From positions 1 through 53,367 of the forward strand of contig JAGVMP010000003.1 of the NCBI GenBank assembly GCA_020053735.1: a stretch of DNA of 53,367 nucleotides, written 5' to 3'. The notes beneath the pieces were generated by a model. It was not told the DNA's origin. It ran no database searches and saw only the letters and a list, made by a program, of their open reading frames with translations. The position numbers were made by a program, and so were the translations under genes. This DNA comes from Pseudomonadota bacterium. Its GTDB lineage: Bacteria > Pseudomonadota > Gammaproteobacteria > Burkholderiales > Methylophilaceae. Positions 29,086 through 37,085 of the stretch are shown here, in pieces. How positions within the stretch are numbered: the first letter of the stretch is position 1; every line of letters starts with the position of its first letter.

Positions 29086-29826
29086 CTATGCATCACACCA
29101 AGCAAAACCGACTTTTTCAACACCAGTTTTAAGCGCAATTATCGCTAATTTCACTTGTTCTGGCGCGCCTTTTGCGCCCAGCTCAATTTGTCTATTGGGT
29201 TTGAGTTTTGGTAGGCTAAACACTTTAATTTCTGGATATTTCTGCAGCGTTTCATTCATTAAATCAATCAGTTGGCTTTCAATGCCATCCACCACAATAA
29301 TCGACTGCTCCAAATATTGAGTTTGGTGAAACAAGTGCGCGTAATGTGTATCCAGCACCCATTGCATCATCGGATGCGCCATTTGCGGAAAACCAGGCAA
29401 AAAATAATGTTCTTTGATAGAAAACCCCGCCACACGATTCACTGGATTAGGGATTAATTCTGCACCTTGCGGAAAATCAGCCATGAACACTCTTTTAGGG
29501 TAAGCACCTTCACCAAATTGCGCCACAACTTCTGCCACAGCCCCCGCGTGGCGTTCAATAGGCACATTTAAAGCATTAGCCGCACATTGTCGTGTGTAGT
29601 CATCTGGTGTGGCACCTATGCCACCAAAGCTGAACACAACATCGTTTTTTGCAAAGCTGGTTTTAAGTGCAGCCGTAATTTGCGCTGGGTCATCACCTAA
29701 AAAATTTGCCCAACTTAGCTGCAAACCGCGCGCAGTGAGAATTTCAATCGCTTTGCTTAAGTGCCCGTCTTGCCGTTTGCCAGAGAGAATTTCATCGCCA
29801 ATGATGTAGATGCCAAAGTTTTGCAT
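29086..29826 (-). CDS. Molybdopterin-binding (MoCF/CinA N-terminal) domain protein
   Basis: This 246-residue protein has the MoCF-biosynthesis fold: the start GIYIIGDEILSGKRQDGH and FSFGGIGATPDDYTRQ are the conserved strand-loop motifs of MogA/MoaB and of the CinA N-terminal domain. It lacks the C-terminal NMN-deamidase domain of full CinA. Proteins of this short type are annotated as competence/damage-inducible CinA-like, but their function is uncertain and catalysis on molybdopterin is not shown. It appears monocistronic, starting next to a geneless stretch. Confidence 0.88.
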   Translation of the reverse strand: MQNFGIYIIGDEILSGKRQDGHLSKAIEILTARGLQLSWANFLGDDPAQITAALKTSFAKNDVVFSFGGIGATPDDYTRQCAANALNVPIERHAGAVAEVVAQFGEGAYPKRVFMADFPQGAELIPNPVNRVAGFSIKEHYFLPGFPQMAHPMMQWVLDTHYAHLFHQTQYLEQSIIVVDGIESQLIDLMNETLQKYPEIKVFSLPKLKPNRQIELGAKGAPEQVKLAIIALKTGVEKVGFAWCDA

Positions 29827-30193
29827 TTAACTATTTTAATCTAACTGCCGCTAAAGAATAGCGCGGAATATTAACTATCCCGCGCTATTGGGTTATCTAC
29901 GCTTTCTTGGTATTCGCCAAGAAACGTAACCATAGTCCCATGCATCTAAAATGCGAGCACTGTTCCTGACTCTTCGATAGCGACAAAAAATCCAATTACT
30001 TTCATTTTTTATATAGTTCGATTTCATAAAAAATTTCCTTACCCATCTGGGAAACGACGATAAGTATTGATTTTTAATGAAGAATCCACTAATCTATGCT
30101 TGCTACGGCAAGATTTATGGGTTTCCCATTCTTCTTTTTAGGGTCACTTAATCGTAAGTTAAGTGACCCTAATTCTTTTGTTGCGCTTTTATC
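29827..30193. other. Geneless stretch with three hairpins
   Basis: I see no convincing coding frame here. It contains a 10-bp inverted repeat AATAGCGCGG/CCGCGCTATT (29857-29866 and 29880-29889), a 7-bp one TTCTTGG/CCAAGAA (29904-29923), and an 11-bp perfect one GGGTCACTTAA/TTAAGTGACCC (30141-30169). The last lies 25 bp past the stop of the leftward gene at 30194 and may be its transcript end, though it lacks a U-run in that direction. Confidence 0.5.
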
Positions 30194-30739
30194 TCATGAT
30201 GGCGCATGTGCCTTTATTACTGCCGCTATTTTGGTGGCGTCAGCTTCGGTTAAATCCATTGGTAAATTTCTTATTTCAACCAAGGTACCATTACTTATCG
30301 GTATTTGTAGTACGTAAGATTTTGGTTCGGTTGGAGGTGGCGGAACTCGAGCAGAGCCTGCATCTTTAGCAGAAGATTTCTTGTTGCTAACTTTAGTTTC
30401 AGAGCCATTCTCTTTCGACTGTTTTTTTGTTATGCCAGTCTTATAGCCAGCAAGATTTTCATGATATTTTAAAAAATCACTCAATACAGAATTGAATCTG
30501 CTTTTATAAGTTATTAGACTTTGCGGAGTGAACTCTTTACCGAATTTGTTAGAAAATCTTTGAAAGGTCTGCTCTACATCAAGATTTCTTAGGTCTGTTT
30601 TTTCCTCGGGGTCAAGTGCCGCCAAAATCTTTAATGCAGCAGCTTTTCTGCCGCTTGCAGTGGCCGATGGGAGTAGGCTTTTTGATGATAAATAGTCAAT
30701 AAACGCCAATAATTCCGCTTCAGAATAACTTACAGTCAT
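30194..30739 (-). CDS. Uncharacterised protein (181 aa)
   Basis: I do not recognise this protein. Residues 1-100 are helical and basic (for example QTFQRFSNKFGKEFTPQSL then YKSRFNSVLSDFLKYHENLA) and resemble the N-terminal DNA-contact domain of tyrosine recombinases in general character only. A Lys/Ser-rich linker with PPPP follows (about 100-140). The C-terminus reads YVLQIPISNGTLVEIRNLPM then DLTEADATKIAAVIKAHA, a pattern of a short beta unit plus helix seen at the ends of various small regulatory proteins. AT-rich flanks and lack of operon partners suggest an accessory gene. Function is unknown. Confidence 0.65.
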   Translation of the reverse strand: MTVSYSEAELLAFIDYLSSKSLLPSATASGRKAAALKILAALDPEEKTDLRNLDVEQTFQRFSNKFGKEFTPQSLITYKSRFNSVLSDFLKYHENLAGYKTGITKKQSKENGSETKVSNKKSSAKDAGSARVPPPPTEPKSYVLQIPISNGTLVEIRNLPMDLTEADATKIAAVIKAHAPS

Positions 30740-30955
30740 AACGCACTCCTTAAGAGACTACGATTTCTAGCATCTTAACTCAAGGCTTTGTTATTCGTCA
30801 ATAGGAAATGTTAATTATTTATAAAAAAACTTAGTTTATTTTATGTCCATTTCAATCAATTTTTAAGTAACTGATTTATATATACATTTTAATGTTAATA
30901 ACATTTTAAAGAAATTGTTATAAATAATATATTATGACAATCAATAAATTTATCT

Positions 30956-33853
30956 CTAGTGCGCGCTTTCCCAATTGCTACCTATACCCACTTCTGCTAA
31001 AACTGGTACATCTAGCTTGGCAGCGCTCTGCATCAGCATTGGCAATGTATTTTTAACCAGTTCCAGCTCGTTATCAGGCACCTCCAGCACCAATTCATCA
31101 TGCACTTGCATAATCAGTTTGCTGTTGAGATTTTCTGTTTTAATCCACTTATCGACGGCAATCATTGCAAGTTTAATCAAGTCTGCCGCTGTGCCTTGCA
31201 TGGGGGCGTTAATGGCGGCACGTTCTGCGCCCGCGCGGCGCATACCATTTGCGCTATTGATTTCTGGCACCCATAAACGCCTGCCAAAATAGGTTTCTAC
31301 ATAGCCTTTTTGTTTGGCTTCTTCGCGCGTGTTTTGCATGTAAGCCTTTACGCCAGGGTAGCGTGCAAAGTAGCGCTCAATATAGCTAGCGGCTGCGCTG
31401 CGCTCAATGTTCAGGTTTTGCGCCAAACCAAATGCACTCATGCCATAAATGAGGCCAAAGTTAATCACTTTGGCATAACGGCGCTGTTCACTATCGACCG
31501 CATCACGTTCTACACCAAACACCTCGGCTGCGGTATGGCGATGGATATCCTCGTTATTGGCAAACGCTTGCAACATGCCTTGATCCTGAGAAAGGTGCGC
31601 CATAATGCGTAGCTCGATTTGTGAATAGTCGGCAGAAACAATGTGGCTACCTTGCGGTGCAATAAATGCTTCGCGAATACGACGGCCTTCTAAACTTCTG
31701 ACTGGAATATTCTGCAAGTTAGGGTCGCTGCTGGCCAGCCTGCCCGTAATCGCCACCGCTTGGTTATAGCTGGTATGCACGCGGCCTGTGGTGGCATTGA
31801 TCATTTTTGGCAGTTTGTCGGTGTAGGTGGATTTTAATTTGGCCAAACCGCGATAATCCAATAGCACTTTGGGCAAAGGGTGGTTGAGCGCAAGTTCTTG
31901 CAACACGTCTTCATCAGTACTTGGCGCGCCACTTGGCGTTTTTTTGGTGGGTTTAATGCCGAGTTTATCGAACAAAATTTCTTGAAGTTGTTTGGGTGAG
32001 GCTAGGTTAAACGGTTGGCCTGCCAACTCGTAAGCTTGGTTCTCCAGTGCAATTAATTTAAGGCCAATCTCGTTGCTTTGCGCCCTTAACATTTCAGCAT
32101 CAATCAGCACGCCATTGCGCTCGATGGTGAATAAACAGCCCGAGCTGGGCATTTCAACTTGGCTGTAGATAAAATTAAGCTTTTCGTCATGTGCGATTTG
32201 TGGGTACATCCCCAAATGTAATTGCAGCGTAATATCGGCGTCTTCTGCCGCATATTCAGCTGCTACCTCTACCGTCACTTGGTTAAAGCCGACTTGCTTG
32301 GCGCCTTTGCCTGCCACATCCTCAAAATGAATAGTTGTTAGGCCCAAATGCCGTTCTGCCAGTGCATCCATGCCGTGCGTTTTATGTGACTCAAACACAT
32401 ACGATTGCAGCATGGTGTCGTGCGCAATGCCGTTTAAGGCAATGCCATGATTGGCAAGTACATGCTGGTCATACTTTAGATTTTGACCCACTTTTTTAAT
32501 CGCTGGATTTTCAAGAATGGGCTTGACTCTGGCTAAAGTTTCAGCAAAATCAAGTTGGTCCGGTGCATCAAAATAATCGTGCTTAAGCGGCAGATAGGCG
32601 GCGCTGCCAGCTTCAACAGAAAATGACATGCCAACAATTTTGGCTGTCATCGGGTCAAGCGACGTGGTTTCGGTGTCGAAACACATCAGTTCTGCTTGGC
32701 CTAATTTTGCCAGCCAAGCGTCTAATTGATCATTGCTTAAAATGGTTTCAAAGTTGCGATTGGTGTTGGGTTGATAGTTAGCTTCAAATAAATCCGTTCG
32801 TGGTGAGCCAGTCGAACCACTTTTTTGTCCTTCGACAGGCTCAGGACGAACGGGATTGGAAATGGTGTTAAATAAATCATTCGGACTATTTGATATGCTT
32901 AAAACAGGTGCCCCAGAAGCCGCATGGGTATTGGCTTGCAGGGCAGGTTTTTTCTCTCCAGTGTGTAATTGGGCTTGCACACCATCTTGCATATTATCCA
33001 ACTCACGGCGCCAGCTTTTAAATTCAAAGCGGTCAAACAGTTCTGCCAATTTAGCTTTATCGATGGCTTGTGGTGCAAGGTCGCTGAGATTTTCCTGAGT
33101 GCCAATATCGCAGCGAATCGTAATGAGGTCGCGCGCAGTGGGTAGCCATGGCAACGCTTTACGTAAATTTTCGCCCACTACGCCAGTAATTTCATCGGCA
33201 TGCGCCACAATATTTTCTAGGCTACCATATTGCGTCAGCCATTTTACGGCAGTTTTTGGCCCCACTTTTTCTACACCCGGCACGTTGTCTGAGGTATCGC
33301 CAACCAATACCAAGTAATCAATCATTAAGCTGGGCGGAATGCCAAATTTCTTTTCAACCCCAGCAATATCCAACACGTCATCTACCTTGCGGAAGGCATC
33401 GCGCATAGTGTTCACTACGGTGATTTGTTCGTTGACCAATTGCGATATATCTTTGTCGCCAGTGGAAATAATGGTGCGGATGCCTTCACGTTCGGCCTGT
33501 TTGGCCAGTGCGCCAATCACGTCATCGGCTTCTACACCGTCAATCATAATCAACGGCCAGCCTAGGGCTTTAATCGCCTCGTGCAGTGGTTCTATTTGCG
33601 GGCGCAAATCATCTGGCATAGCTGCGCGGTTGGCTTTATATTGTGGGTAAATATCATCGCGAAAGGTTTTGCCTTTGGCATCGAACACGCACGCGCTATA
33701 ATCACTCGGGTAATCTTTATGCAAACGGCGTAACATATTTAACACGCCCTGAATCGCGCCAGTGGGTTCGTTTTTGCTGTTGCGCAAATCAGGCATGGCG
33801 TGAAAAGCGCGATATAAATAACTAGAGCCGTCAACCAGTAATAGCGTTTTCAT
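30956..33853 (-). CDS. polA: DNA polymerase I
   Basis: This 965-residue repair and Okazaki-fragment polymerase has the 5'-nuclease domain (about 1-290, start TLLLVDGSSYLYRAFHAMPD), a 3'-5' exonuclease domain (about 370-560) and the polymerase domain. The exonuclease residues are all kept (DTET, NLKYDQ, YAAED), so proofreading should work. Polymerase motifs are DYSQIELRIMAHLS (A), RRYAKVINFGLIYGMS (B) and QVHDELVLEVP (C). It is about 35 residues longer than E. coli Pol I. The linker between the first two domains (about 300-365) is partly encoded by two different palindromic repeats read in frame, giving PALQANTHAASGAP and VRPEPVEGQKSGSTG. Confidence 0.98.
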   Translation of the reverse strand: MKTLLLVDGSSYLYRAFHAMPDLRNSKNEPTGAIQGVLNMLRRLHKDYPSDYSACVFDAKGKTFRDDIYPQYKANRAAMPDDLRPQIEPLHEAIKALGWPLIMIDGVEADDVIGALAKQAEREGIRTIISTGDKDISQLVNEQITVVNTMRDAFRKVDDVLDIAGVEKKFGIPPSLMIDYLVLVGDTSDNVPGVEKVGPKTAVKWLTQYGSLENIVAHADEITGVVGENLRKALPWLPTARDLITIRCDIGTQENLSDLAPQAIDKAKLAELFDRFEFKSWRRELDNMQDGVQAQLHTGEKKPALQANTHAASGAPVLSISNSPNDLFNTISNPVRPEPVEGQKSGSTGSPRTDLFEANYQPNTNRNFETILSNDQLDAWLAKLGQAELMCFDTETTSLDPMTAKIVGMSFSVEAGSAAYLPLKHDYFDAPDQLDFAETLARVKPILENPAIKKVGQNLKYDQHVLANHGIALNGIAHDTMLQSYVFESHKTHGMDALAERHLGLTTIHFEDVAGKGAKQVGFNQVTVEVAAEYAAEDADITLQLHLGMYPQIAHDEKLNFIYSQVEMPSSGCLFTIERNGVLIDAEMLRAQSNEIGLKLIALENQAYELAGQPFNLASPKQLQEILFDKLGIKPTKKTPSGAPSTDEDVLQELALNHPLPKVLLDYRGLAKLKSTYTDKLPKMINATTGRVHTSYNQAVAITGRLASSDPNLQNIPVRSLEGRRIREAFIAPQGSHIVSADYSQIELRIMAHLSQDQGMLQAFANNEDIHRHTAAEVFGVERDAVDSEQRRYAKVINFGLIYGMSAFGLAQNLNIERSAAASYIERYFARYPGVKAYMQNTREEAKQKGYVETYFGRRLWVPEINSANGMRRAGAERAAINAPMQGTAADLIKLAMIAVDKWIKTENLNSKLIMQVHDELVLEVPDNELELVKNTLPMLMQSAAKLDVPVLAEVGIGSNWESAH
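32794..32853. repeat. REP-like palindrome inside polA (PEPVEG type)
   Basis: A 60-bp element bounded by CCGTTCG and CGAACGG has arms CCGTTCGTGGTGAG and CTCAGGACGAACGG. Read leftward it encodes VRPEPVEGQKSGSTG in the polA linker. A related element lies at 36996-37068, between genes. Confidence 0.8.
32909..32945. repeat. 37-bp hairpin repeat, copy C, inside polA
   Basis: Arms TGCCCCAGAAGCC and GGCTTGCAGGGCA flank GCATGGGTATT. It shares most positions with copies at 6688 and 28886 and encodes the polA linker PALQANTHAASGA in frame. Confidence 0.75.
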
Positions 33854-33873
33854 GTTTTAGGATGCTTTAAAAA

Positions 33874-34592
33874 ATGACAAAAAATTACCAAAAATAATCG
33901 AGCCAGAATTGCTTAACAACTCGGAAAGCCATGAGGCATGGCACGTATTTGAGATTATGGCAGAATTTGTGAGCGCCACCGAGAAGTTGAAAGAAATTAC
34001 CCCCGCAGTGTCCATCTACGGCAGTGCCCGCACCGCAATCAGTCACGACGATTATATGCTAACTGAAAAAATCGCACGTTTGTTAAGCGATGCTGGTTTT
34101 AGTGTTATTTCTGGCGGTGGCCCTGGCATTATGGAGGCCGCCAACAAAGGCGCTTTTGCAGGAAGATCGCCCAGCGTAGGCTTAAATATTGAGCTACCAC
34201 ATGAACAAAGCAGTAATAGTTATCAAGATATCAGCATTAATTTCCATCACTTTTTTATGCGCAAGGTGATGTTTGTAAAATATGCCAGCGCCTATGTAGT
34301 CATGCCAGGTGGCTTTGGCACGCTGGATGAATTGATGGAAGTGATTACGCTGATTCAAACTGGAAAATCGCGCAAAATACCGATTATTTTGGTGGGTAAA
34401 GCGTTTTGGGGCGGCCTGATGGATTGGCTAAAAAATACACTGGTGGCGCAAGGCATGGCAGAGCCTAAAGATTTAGATTTGATTCAGTTGATAGACGAGC
34501 CAGAGGCGATTGTAGAAGCCATCTTTAGCTATTATGAAACTAGAGGCTTTGAGCTAACCCCAGCTGAGAAAAAGGCGCAGCTATTTTTATAG
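33874..34592 (+). CDS. LOG-family protein (cytokinin riboside monophosphate phosphoribohydrolase-like), N-terminal frameshift
   Basis: The protein is a Rossmann-fold LOG member with SGGGPGIMEAANKGA and PGGFGTLDELMEV, the nucleotide-phosphoribohydrolase motifs; such enzymes remove ribose 5-phosphate from nucleoside monophosphates. The open frame for the conserved part runs from a TTG at 33909 (227 aa) or ATG at 33957. A better start is the ATG at 33874 (MTKNYQK), but that frame meets TAA after seven codons. One extra A in the five-A run at 33890-33894 would give MTKNYQKIIEPELLNNSE and join the frames. I therefore treat it as probably frameshifted near its 5' end or miscalled. It is divergent from polA. 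Confidence 0.85.
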
Positions 34593-34713
34593 CGTAGCCC
34601 AATAAAGGGTGCAATTATTCTTGTAGTTTTTATTTGGTCTTTATTTGCATTGGAATACGTTTATTGACGCTGAATTTGCTAGAATAATCTTATACATCAA
34701 TTAAAGGCGACAC

Positions 34714-35061
34714 ATGAAATCTTTTAAATATCTCTGGCTGGTCTTACTTGCATTGCCTTTGCTGACAATTGCTGCAGATAAGAAAACACCTGACAATCTA
34801 GAGCCACTAGAAGAAGTGCCGCCCCCGCCAAAAGTGATTGATGGTGAGGTGCTAGAAGGTGAGCCGCAAGTGACCATTCGCAAAAAAGGCGCAGAAACCA
34901 TTGAGGAATACCGTATTAATGGCGAAATGTACATGATGAAAGTGACGCCAGAGCACGGTGTGCCTTACTATTTGCATAAAGAAGATCAGCAAGGCGGCTG
35001 GGTCAATATTGGTCCTAATCCGCCGATGAGTATACCGAAATGGATACTCTTTCGATTTTAA
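34714..35061 (+). CDS. DUF2782 domain protein, exported
   Basis: This 115-residue protein has a signal peptide (residues 1-20, LVLLALPLLTIAA) and a Pro-rich segment (EEVPPPPKV) before the DUF2782 domain: ITIRKKGAETIEEYRINGEM-like sequence and the ending PKWILFRF. The family occurs beside polA and thrB in betaproteobacteria, as here, and its function is unknown. It probably resides in the periplasm. Confidence 0.88.
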   Translation: MKSFKYLWLVLLALPLLTIAADKKTPDNLEPLEEVPPPPKVIDGEVLEGEPQVTIRKKGAETIEEYRINGEMYMMKVTPEHGVPYYLHKEDQQGGWVNIGPNPPMSIPKWILFRF

Positions 35062-35214
35062 ATAATAAACCAAAATACTGTCATCAAACGTTGTTGCGCA
35101 CCAAACAAATGTCGTTACATACAATAACGTATGCGCCTCCATTTTTATTTTGCGCGCGCCTAGTTTGATTTAACTATTTTGATTTATTTGGCCTGAGTAT
35201 TTCCTGATAATTTT

Positions 35215-36198
35215 ATGTCTGTTTTCACCACCCTTAGTTTAGAAGAAGTGCGCACTTGGTTGCGCGATTTTGACTTGGCTGAAATTATTGAGTTGCGCGG
35301 CATTGCAGCGGGCATTACCAACACTAATTATTTTGTGGTGACTAAAAACAATCGTTTAGAACCAGCAAAATATGTACTGACCATTTTTGAGAAAAATCAG
35401 CCTAGTGAGCTAGGCTATTTTGTTGATTTAATGCGTTTTTTATCGTTACAGGGCGTGCTGTGCCCGCTGCCGATTGCGGATAAAGCGGGTGTGAGTTTGC
35501 ATTTGCTAAAAGGCAAACCCGCGCTGATGGTGACCTGCTTAAATGGCACAGATATTCTTGCGCCCAGCATGAATCAAATACAACAAGTGGCGCGTGCGCA
35601 GGCGTTTATGCACAAAAAAGGCTTAGGTTTTGTGCAAACAGGTACTAATCAGCGCGATAAAACTTGGCGTATTAAAATTGCGCAAAAAGTGCTGCCAAAA
35701 TTGGCTAAAGTTGACCAAGTGTTGTTGCAAAACGAGCTGGATTATTTGCATGCAAAAGATTTTAGCCAATTGCCGCGCGGCGTGGTACATGGTGATTTGT
35801 TTCGCGATAACGTGTTGTTTGATGGCGAGCAGTTAGGTGGCTTTATTGACTTTTATTATGCCTGTAATGATGCACTGGTCTACGACGTTGCGATTGCGGT
35901 AAACGAGTGGTGCGTACATCACAATGGCGCGGATATTGGTGAGTTAGACAAAGATAAAATTAACGCTTTTTTAACCGCATATCAAGAAGTTCGCGCCTTT
36001 GAGCAGAAGGAATTTGCGGTTTGGGTGGATGTGTGTCGCTTGGCTGCTTTACGTTTTTGGTTGTCGCGCTTACATGATTTTTATTTTCCGCAAGCGGGTG
36101 AGCTCACGCATACCAAAGACCCCAATCACTTTAAACACCTGTTGCAACAATGGGTTGCAATTGCATCCACTAATATTGAACTACCACGTAAGGATTAA
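35215..36198 (+). CDS. thrB: Homoserine kinase (ThrB, APH-fold type)
   Basis: This 327-residue kinase phosphorylates homoserine in threonine synthesis. It is the aminoglycoside-phosphotransferase-fold type (not the GHMP type of E. coli), shown by GIAAGITNTNYFV at the nucleotide loop, the catalytic GDLFRDNVLF and GGFIDFYYA for metal binding. Length is standard. It follows DUF2782 and precedes the membrane-protein gene by 2 bp, a conserved order in betaproteobacteria. Confidence 0.95.
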   Translation: MSVFTTLSLEEVRTWLRDFDLAEIIELRGIAAGITNTNYFVVTKNNRLEPAKYVLTIFEKNQPSELGYFVDLMRFLSLQGVLCPLPIADKAGVSLHLLKGKPALMVTCLNGTDILAPSMNQIQQVARAQAFMHKKGLGFVQTGTNQRDKTWRIKIAQKVLPKLAKVDQVLLQNELDYLHAKDFSQLPRGVVHGDLFRDNVLFDGEQLGGFIDFYYACNDALVYDVAIAVNEWCVHHNGADIGELDKDKINAFLTAYQEVRAFEQKEFAVWVDVCRLAALRFWLSRLHDFYFPQAGELTHTKDPNHFKHLLQQWVAIASTNIELPRKD

Positions 36199-36200
36199 GC

Positions 36201-36983
36201 ATGGCCATTTTACAATCACGCACCCAAACCGGCATTAGCTGGGTAAAAGAGAGTGCGGCTTTATTTAAAACCGCACCACGCAAATGGCTTTCCGTAGCCT
36301 TGGTGTATGTTGGCTTGTTTATGATGTTGCCCTCTATCCCTGGCTTGCAGTTCTTTGCGTTCATCAGCATCCTCATTTGGCCAGTATTTTTGGCAATTGC
36401 CATTGCGCTTTACCGCAATGCGGAAATGAAAAAGCAACAAAATGTGAACGAAATTATTACGCAAATCCAACCTAAAATATCACAATTAGTGGGCCTGGGA
36501 GGCGCATGTTTACTGTATGCGGTGCTGGTGAGTTTTTTGCTGAATAGCGATTTGCAAGGCCTAGAAGCGCTAGTGGGTAACAAAGAAAAAATGACTGAAT
36601 CGCAAATGATGGCATTTTTGCAAACCATGTTTCCGCTGTTGTTAAAGCTGACTTTGCTGCTGATTCCGCTGATGATGGCGACATGGTTTGCGCCCATGCT
36701 TATTGCGTTTAATAACTACAATTTAGTCAAAGCCATTAAATCGAGTATTGCGGGCTCGCTACAATATATGGTGGCGCTGGGTGCCGCATGGATAGTGCTT
36801 ACCGCAGGCATACTTGTCCTGATGTTAGCTGTTGGTGTTGTGGCAGGTATCATCAGCGCGATGGTGCCCATGCTGGGGCAAATGCTCATGTCGTTGATTG
36901 TGTTTGGTTGCTTATTACTGGCCACTGCGCTGATGTTGGCGTTTCAATATGTCAGTTATCGCGATGTATTTCGAGCAGCTTAA
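36201..36983 (+). CDS. BPSS1780-type inner-membrane protein
   Basis: This 260-residue protein has about six membrane segments (roughly residues 28-50, 52-72, 94-112, 140-165, 190-220, 225-250). The N-terminus GISWVKESAALFKTAPRKWL and the end LAFQYVSYRDVFR match the BPSS1780 family found next to thrB in betaproteobacteria. Function is unknown. It begins 2 bp after thrB, so it is in the same transcript. Confidence 0.85.
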   Translation: MAILQSRTQTGISWVKESAALFKTAPRKWLSVALVYVGLFMMLPSIPGLQFFAFISILIWPVFLAIAIALYRNAEMKKQQNVNEIITQIQPKISQLVGLGGACLLYAVLVSFLLNSDLQGLEALVGNKEKMTESQMMAFLQTMFPLLLKLTLLLIPLMMATWFAPMLIAFNNYNLVKAIKSSIAGSLQYMVALGAAWIVLTAGILVLMLAVGVVAGIISAMVPMLGQMLMSLIVFGCLLLATALMLAFQYVSYRDVFRAA

Positions 36984-36995
36984 AGTCTAATTCAA

Positions 36996-37068
36996 CGTTC
37001 GCCCTGAGCTTGTCGAAGGGTGTTATGTGGTTCGACCATTCGACAAGCTCATGACTCACCACGAACGG
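36996..37068. repeat. REP-like palindromic element (PEPVEG type)
   Basis: The element starts CGTTCGCCCTGAGCTTGTCG, has a second inner pair (TCGACCATTCGACAAGCTC), and ends CACCACGAACGG. It shares its ends and CCTGAGC-TGTCGAAGG core with the repeat in polA (32794-32853). It separates the convergent membrane-protein and uvrD genes. Confidence 0.8.
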
Positions 37069-37085
37069 CTTTAATTTAGCTCAAT

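Noticed and set aside
37021..37060. tRNA T-arm-like GGTTCGACC sequence
   Set aside because: It is part of the REP-like palindrome; no cloverleaf or acceptor stem can be formed around it.
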